Positions 61,101 to 64,000 of a stretch of DNA of 64,000 nt are shown piece by piece. A program made the translations under genes and the position numbers. The notes beneath the pieces are model-generated. The model did not search any database, was not told the origin of the DNA, and saw only the letters and a list, made by a program, of their open reading frames with translations. Source of the stretch: Gavia stellata (lineage: Eukaryota > Chordata > Aves > Gaviiformes > Gaviidae); assembly GCF_030936135.1 (NCBI RefSeq), contig NC_082604.1:7509001-7573000 (forward strand), given 5' to 3'. Each line of letters starts with the position of its first letter. Position 1 is the first letter of the stretch.

Positions 61101-63894
61101 TGAAGTATGATACTTTGCTACAAGGCAAATAGAGAACCAGTGATCAGTGACCTTAACTGTACTGCTGCAGCTGATATCTGTTGTTGGAGGCCATAAAGGG
61201 ACATGGAGGATTTCTGAAAGTTTTTGTGGAGTTACGCGCCTAAGTCACTCTTAACAAAGCAAACAGTCAGGGTTAGTGACTACCCCTTGGGTGTTTTTGG
61301 AAAAGGCAAGAAGATGCTCGTACCTTCTGCTTCCAAGGCTGAGTAAGCATTTTGCACTAAACAGCCAAGAGGTAAAATATTTAAGCAACCCTTGGAAGTA
61401 GGATGAACTAGGTTCTACTCCAAATCAAATAGCTGTTGTGACTAGAATAATCTTTCTCTAATTTCTTCTTTCTCGTTCAACATTTTGAATTCTTCCCCAC
61501 CGCTCAATTTGGCAAAACAGGGTAGAGAATTTTGGCCTGTTACAAATAATGAAATATTTAGGGTATTTATCAGGAAATTAAGAGTTGTGTGTTAAATCTA
61601 TTCAGCATTTCAAAAGCAGGACTAGGCAAGGGCAACATTTCCATGTCTTCTGAATCTGATTTTTCAGCACAGTGGTTGTCTGACACATTTTGTAAGAACT
61701 CATTGTAGGTACGTGCTAGACAGTCTCTGAGCAGTTACTTCTTTCCGCCATGTAGAGGATGGTTTAGTCCTCCTCTAGATGGAGTTTAATGGTATTTAAG
61801 TACAGATAATGCTTAGATGGAGACAGTTCTGTACACACTAACTCAAACATTGAGGACTTCAGACATTTTTAGCGCTTGAGCAGATGTTTTGAACATTGCT
61901 ATCTTTGACAGTAATTTAGCCACCTAAGTCTAAATCTTTCTTTGGGCTTATAACTGTTCAGTGGATCTGGACCTCATTATCCTGATTAAGAGCCTTTCAG
62001 CAGTCAAAAATGCATTATGACATGGGGGCATTTTCCTATACACAAATACACACTGCTTCTGCCTTCTGTGAATTTTGCGTTCTGCACTCTATCATGCTTC
62101 TACCCTCTGTAACAAGGAGTACAGAAGGATTAGTTGAGGAACTTGCTAGCTATCCTTTCTTTTATTCTGATCTTCATGATATGTCCCTTTCCTGCCATCA
62201 CCAGAGCAAAAGCGAATTTGCATATCCTAGTGTTAGAGAATACTATCGGTTTTAAATGGCACTATCTTTCTAAGAATGGAAACCTATTAATTCTCTTTTA
62301 TGTGATTTCTCCTCTATAGTCCCTCCTGAGATATTTTTCTTTTGCTTATCAACTTCTTCACTGCAGGATATTGCAGGTGTCATGTTTTCAAACAGGAAAG
62401 AACTTGATATTCTCCAGTTTTTCCCGTGTTAATTGGTATTTATCAGTCATAAGTTAGAAAATATTTTCTCTCTGGCAAGCAGAAAGAGCTCATAAGGCAG
62501 AGTCCTCAGTGTTTGCTTATTGATTGTAATAAGATTTCTTCCAGTAGGTTAATTAATGCATCTGCTCTAATAAATACACCCAGGAATGAAGGAGCACAGG
62601 AACAAGAACAAGAAAGAAAAGCTGCAATTTCTAAGCACTTGGCTGTTCTTACACATGGGGAATAGTGCCTGACCATGCAATCAGTGGATTTCCTTTACCG
62701 TAAAATGTTACTCAGTGAAGAGATTCTGAAAGTCTGAACCTAAATGCCATTTGACTAACAAATGTCCCAGTATAATTGAGTAACATTTCATTGAAGTTAC
62801 TATTTATTCACTGATAAAATTGTTTTGTGTTCCTGATTAAAATTAGCATTCCTTTAATGTAAAGGCATGCTAAAAACTGTGTGCGCATCTTGGCAAACTG
62901 AGAAGTACAGAAATAATTTTAGGACTAGCCACACAAAATGGTTAACAGATGTGGTCTGTGAAAGGCCTTAGGTTATTAGTATTCTTATTTTTGTCCGTTG
63001 TTAGAGTTCTAATTCTTACCATGCATTTGCGATCATCGACCCCAGCTAAATCCTCCTCAAACTCCTTTCCTACATCAAATTCCATGATGTAGTTTCTAAA
63101 AGTGCTTAGCGTTTTAATGATCATATGATCCCCATTCTGAAGGATTTCTTTGTCAGGTTTTAGCAAGTTTGCTATTTTTCTTACAGCAACATTTACATCT
63201 GAAAAAGAAAAAGAATTATTTTAATCCAGAAAAGTCTACCACAAAAAGAAGCTGTAGCTCTTGGGAGAACTAGAATGAACAAAGATAAATAGATGTTCAG
63301 ATCTTTCAGGCCAGCATTCTCATCAGGAAAAAAATTCATAACCTAATTCTTTTAACTTAAATAAGTTAATGTTTTGATTTTCTGATTACATGGAATGCTA
63401 AAAAATACAATTTGTATTTGACAGTTAATAAGGCCTTCAATATTTCTATAGAAATACTAGTACTTTACATCAAATGCAAACACACAAAATTGCAGTAAGT
63501 ACATTATTGTCTCTTTATTACACATAAAATTTTTTCTCTGTTTCAAATTACGGTTGTTTTTTTATGTTTGAAATCTGCCACTTACTTACCTCTTCAAGCT
63601 ATGTAGTTTAATCTCTGTTAATGTAAGCTTCAAGATGGTAAAAAGTAGAGGCTGCTTAAGACAAAAATTTTGCATATGGCAATTCTTAAAGTGCATTCCT
63701 GAAAAAAATATTTCTCACAAAAACGATTTATTACTGTACAGGAAAAAATAGATTTATGTAAAGACTAAGACAGGTTGCATTTATTAGTTATTTATTAAAG
63801 AAACATTGAAGGGAACCTTACCCAGTGCTTTCAGATACTCCTCAAAATTGTCATTGCTGACCATTTTCCAGTAGCCATTGAAATCTGCAGGCAT
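49072..63894 (-). CDS. RBP1: retinol-binding protein 1 (cellular, CRBP I)
   Basis: Complete four-exon gene on the minus strand: exons 63894-63822, 63198-63020, 52785-52684 and 49125-49072, total 408 nt, 135 residues. It is a cytosolic beta-barrel carrier that binds all-trans retinol and retinal, delivering them to LRAT for storage and to dehydrogenases for retinoic-acid synthesis. Signature segments: [74 protein letters not shown] and CKQVFKKVQ. Retinol-contact residues are present (with Met numbering): Lys41, Arg59, Trp107 and Gln109 in GWTQWIEGD. Intron phases and exon lengths are the same as in RBP2. The C-terminal strand reads [13 protein letters not shown], where human RBP1 reads EMRVEGVVCKQVF as I recall it. 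It lies upstream of, and in line with, RBP2. Confidence 0.97.
51581..51960 (+). mobile_element. solo LTR of an endogenous retrovirus (class II-like)
   Basis: A 380-bp element begins TGTGGAGGAA and ends CACTCCAACA, so it has TG...CA ends with short imperfect inverted repeats. It is flanked on both sides by exactly ATAAGG (51575-51580 and 51961-51966), a 6-bp target duplication as made by alpha/beta-retrovirus-like elements. Inside, on the plus strand, are two CCAAT boxes (about 51783 and 51827) and a TATA-like CTATATATACTC near 51869, then a less AT-rich R/U5-like part, which is LTR promoter architecture. No internal viral genes flank it, so it is a recombination-derived solo LTR. It is opposite in direction to RBP1. 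The family name could not be assigned by eye. Confidence 0.85.
51752..51779. repeat. 13-bp perfect inverted repeat with 2-base loop
   Basis: AGTGCTCTTGTGC, then GT, then GCACAAGAGCACT: both arms are exact reverse complements. It lies in the U3 part of the solo LTR, just before the CCAAT boxes. Confidence 0.95.
52684..52785 (-). CDS. RBP1: RBP1 coding exon 3
   Basis: 102 nt in phase 0, acceptor ...TTTGTTAG, donor GTAAGA. It encodes [23 protein letters not shown] and [11 protein letters not shown], with the Gln that hydrogen-bonds the retinol hydroxyl (Gln109 with Met). Confidence 0.97.
52786..63019 (-). other. RBP1 intron 2
   Basis: 10,234 nt, GTAAGA...GTTAG. It has no recognised mobile element or gene apart from a 13-bp tandem duplication at 55113-55138. 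The open frames in it lack family motifs. Confidence 0.88.
55113..55138. repeat. 13-bp perfect tandem duplication
   Basis: GTCAAACTGTAAT occurs twice in direct succession. Minor replication-slippage type repeat. Confidence 0.9.
63020..63198 (-). CDS. RBP1: RBP1 coding exon 2
   Basis: 179 nt, acceptor ...TTTTTCAG, donor GTAAGA. It encodes [17 protein letters not shown], the turn with Lys41, STFRNY with Arg59, [18 protein letters not shown]. The KPDKEI and DDRKCM wording is specific to RBP1. Confidence 0.97.
63199..63821 (-). other. RBP1 intron 1
   Basis: 623 nt, GTAAGG...TTCAG. AT-rich, nothing recognised inside. Confidence 0.9.
63822..63894 (-). CDS. RBP1: RBP1 coding exon 1
   Basis: 73 coding nt from ATG at 63894-63892 to ...GCACTGG with donor GTAAGG. 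It encodes the N-terminal strand with NGYWKM and NFEEYLKAL. The context before ATG is GTTGGG, weaker than that of RBP2. Confidence 0.97.
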
Positions 63895-64000
63895 CCCAAC
63901 TTCAGGTAATTGTCAGAATGAAAGTCTCAGAACAGTGTGTTGATTCTATACCACACAGCTCACTGCCTTTCTTTGTTGTGAGTTCGAACTCTGGTTTCTT
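63895..64000 (-). promoter_or_regulatory. RBP1: RBP1 5' UTR / upstream sequence, cut by the window edge
   Basis: 106 bases upstream of the RBP1 start codon. They are not GC-rich and hold only one CpG (in TTCGAA), unlike the GC-rich promoter known for mammalian RBP1. A weak TATA-like GGTATAGAAT lies at about 63943-63952 on the minus strand. Transcription may start here or further upstream beyond the window. Confidence 0.4.

Noticed and set aside
1-64000. CRISPR arrays, prokaryotic operons, tRNA or rRNA genes
   Set aside because: Looked for and not seen; the sequence is a vertebrate nuclear locus.

Overview
This is a vertebrate nuclear segment, very probably from a bird. The evidence is small exons in long AT-rich introns, 5'-truncated CR1 LINEs with the avian (ATTCTATG)n-type 3' tail, and a solo class-II-like LTR. 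No prokaryotic-type operon, CRISPR array or phage content was seen. Almost all open reading frames in the window are chance frames; the real coding sequence is short exons that have to be joined across introns.

The backbone is two tandem paralogous genes of the intracellular lipid-binding protein family, both on the minus strand. RBP1 (cellular retinol-binding protein I) has its start codon at 63894 and stop at 49072. RBP2 (cellular retinol-binding protein II) has its start at 28287 and stop at 17303. All four coding exons of each gene were found, with consensus splice sites. Their lengths are the same in both genes (73, 179, 102 and 54 nt, a 135-residue protein each), as expected for an old tandem duplication. 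About 20 kb separates them. Both bind vitamin A in the cytosol: RBP1 for storage and delivery in many tissues, RBP2 for absorption in the intestinal epithelium.

Layout: 1-400 is a CpG-rich promoter with two ZNF143-type motifs, followed by a possible small plus-strand spliced gene (318-651) and a protein-like, possibly decayed stretch (to about 1022). 1030-17060 is intergenic with one clear CR1. 17060-28400 is RBP2 with its proximal promoter. 28500-48880 is intergenic with a long GGAA-type microsatellite. 48880-63894 is RBP1, with a solo LTR in its third intron. 63895-64000 is the immediate upstream sequence of RBP1.

In other vertebrates, from memory, the neighbour on the 3' side of RBP2 is COPB2, read in the same direction. 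The CpG-rich promoter at the left edge may therefore be the COPB2 promoter, but no COPB2 exon lies in the window. The observations I would follow up first are a histidine at the retinoid-contacting position 108 (mature numbering) of RBP2, where mammalian RBP2 has glutamine; the unassigned spliced reading frame at the left edge; the nuclear-receptor-like motifs upstream of RBP2; and the solo LTR with an exact 6-bp target duplication and a 13-bp-arm hairpin. I found no convincing previously undescribed biological system.
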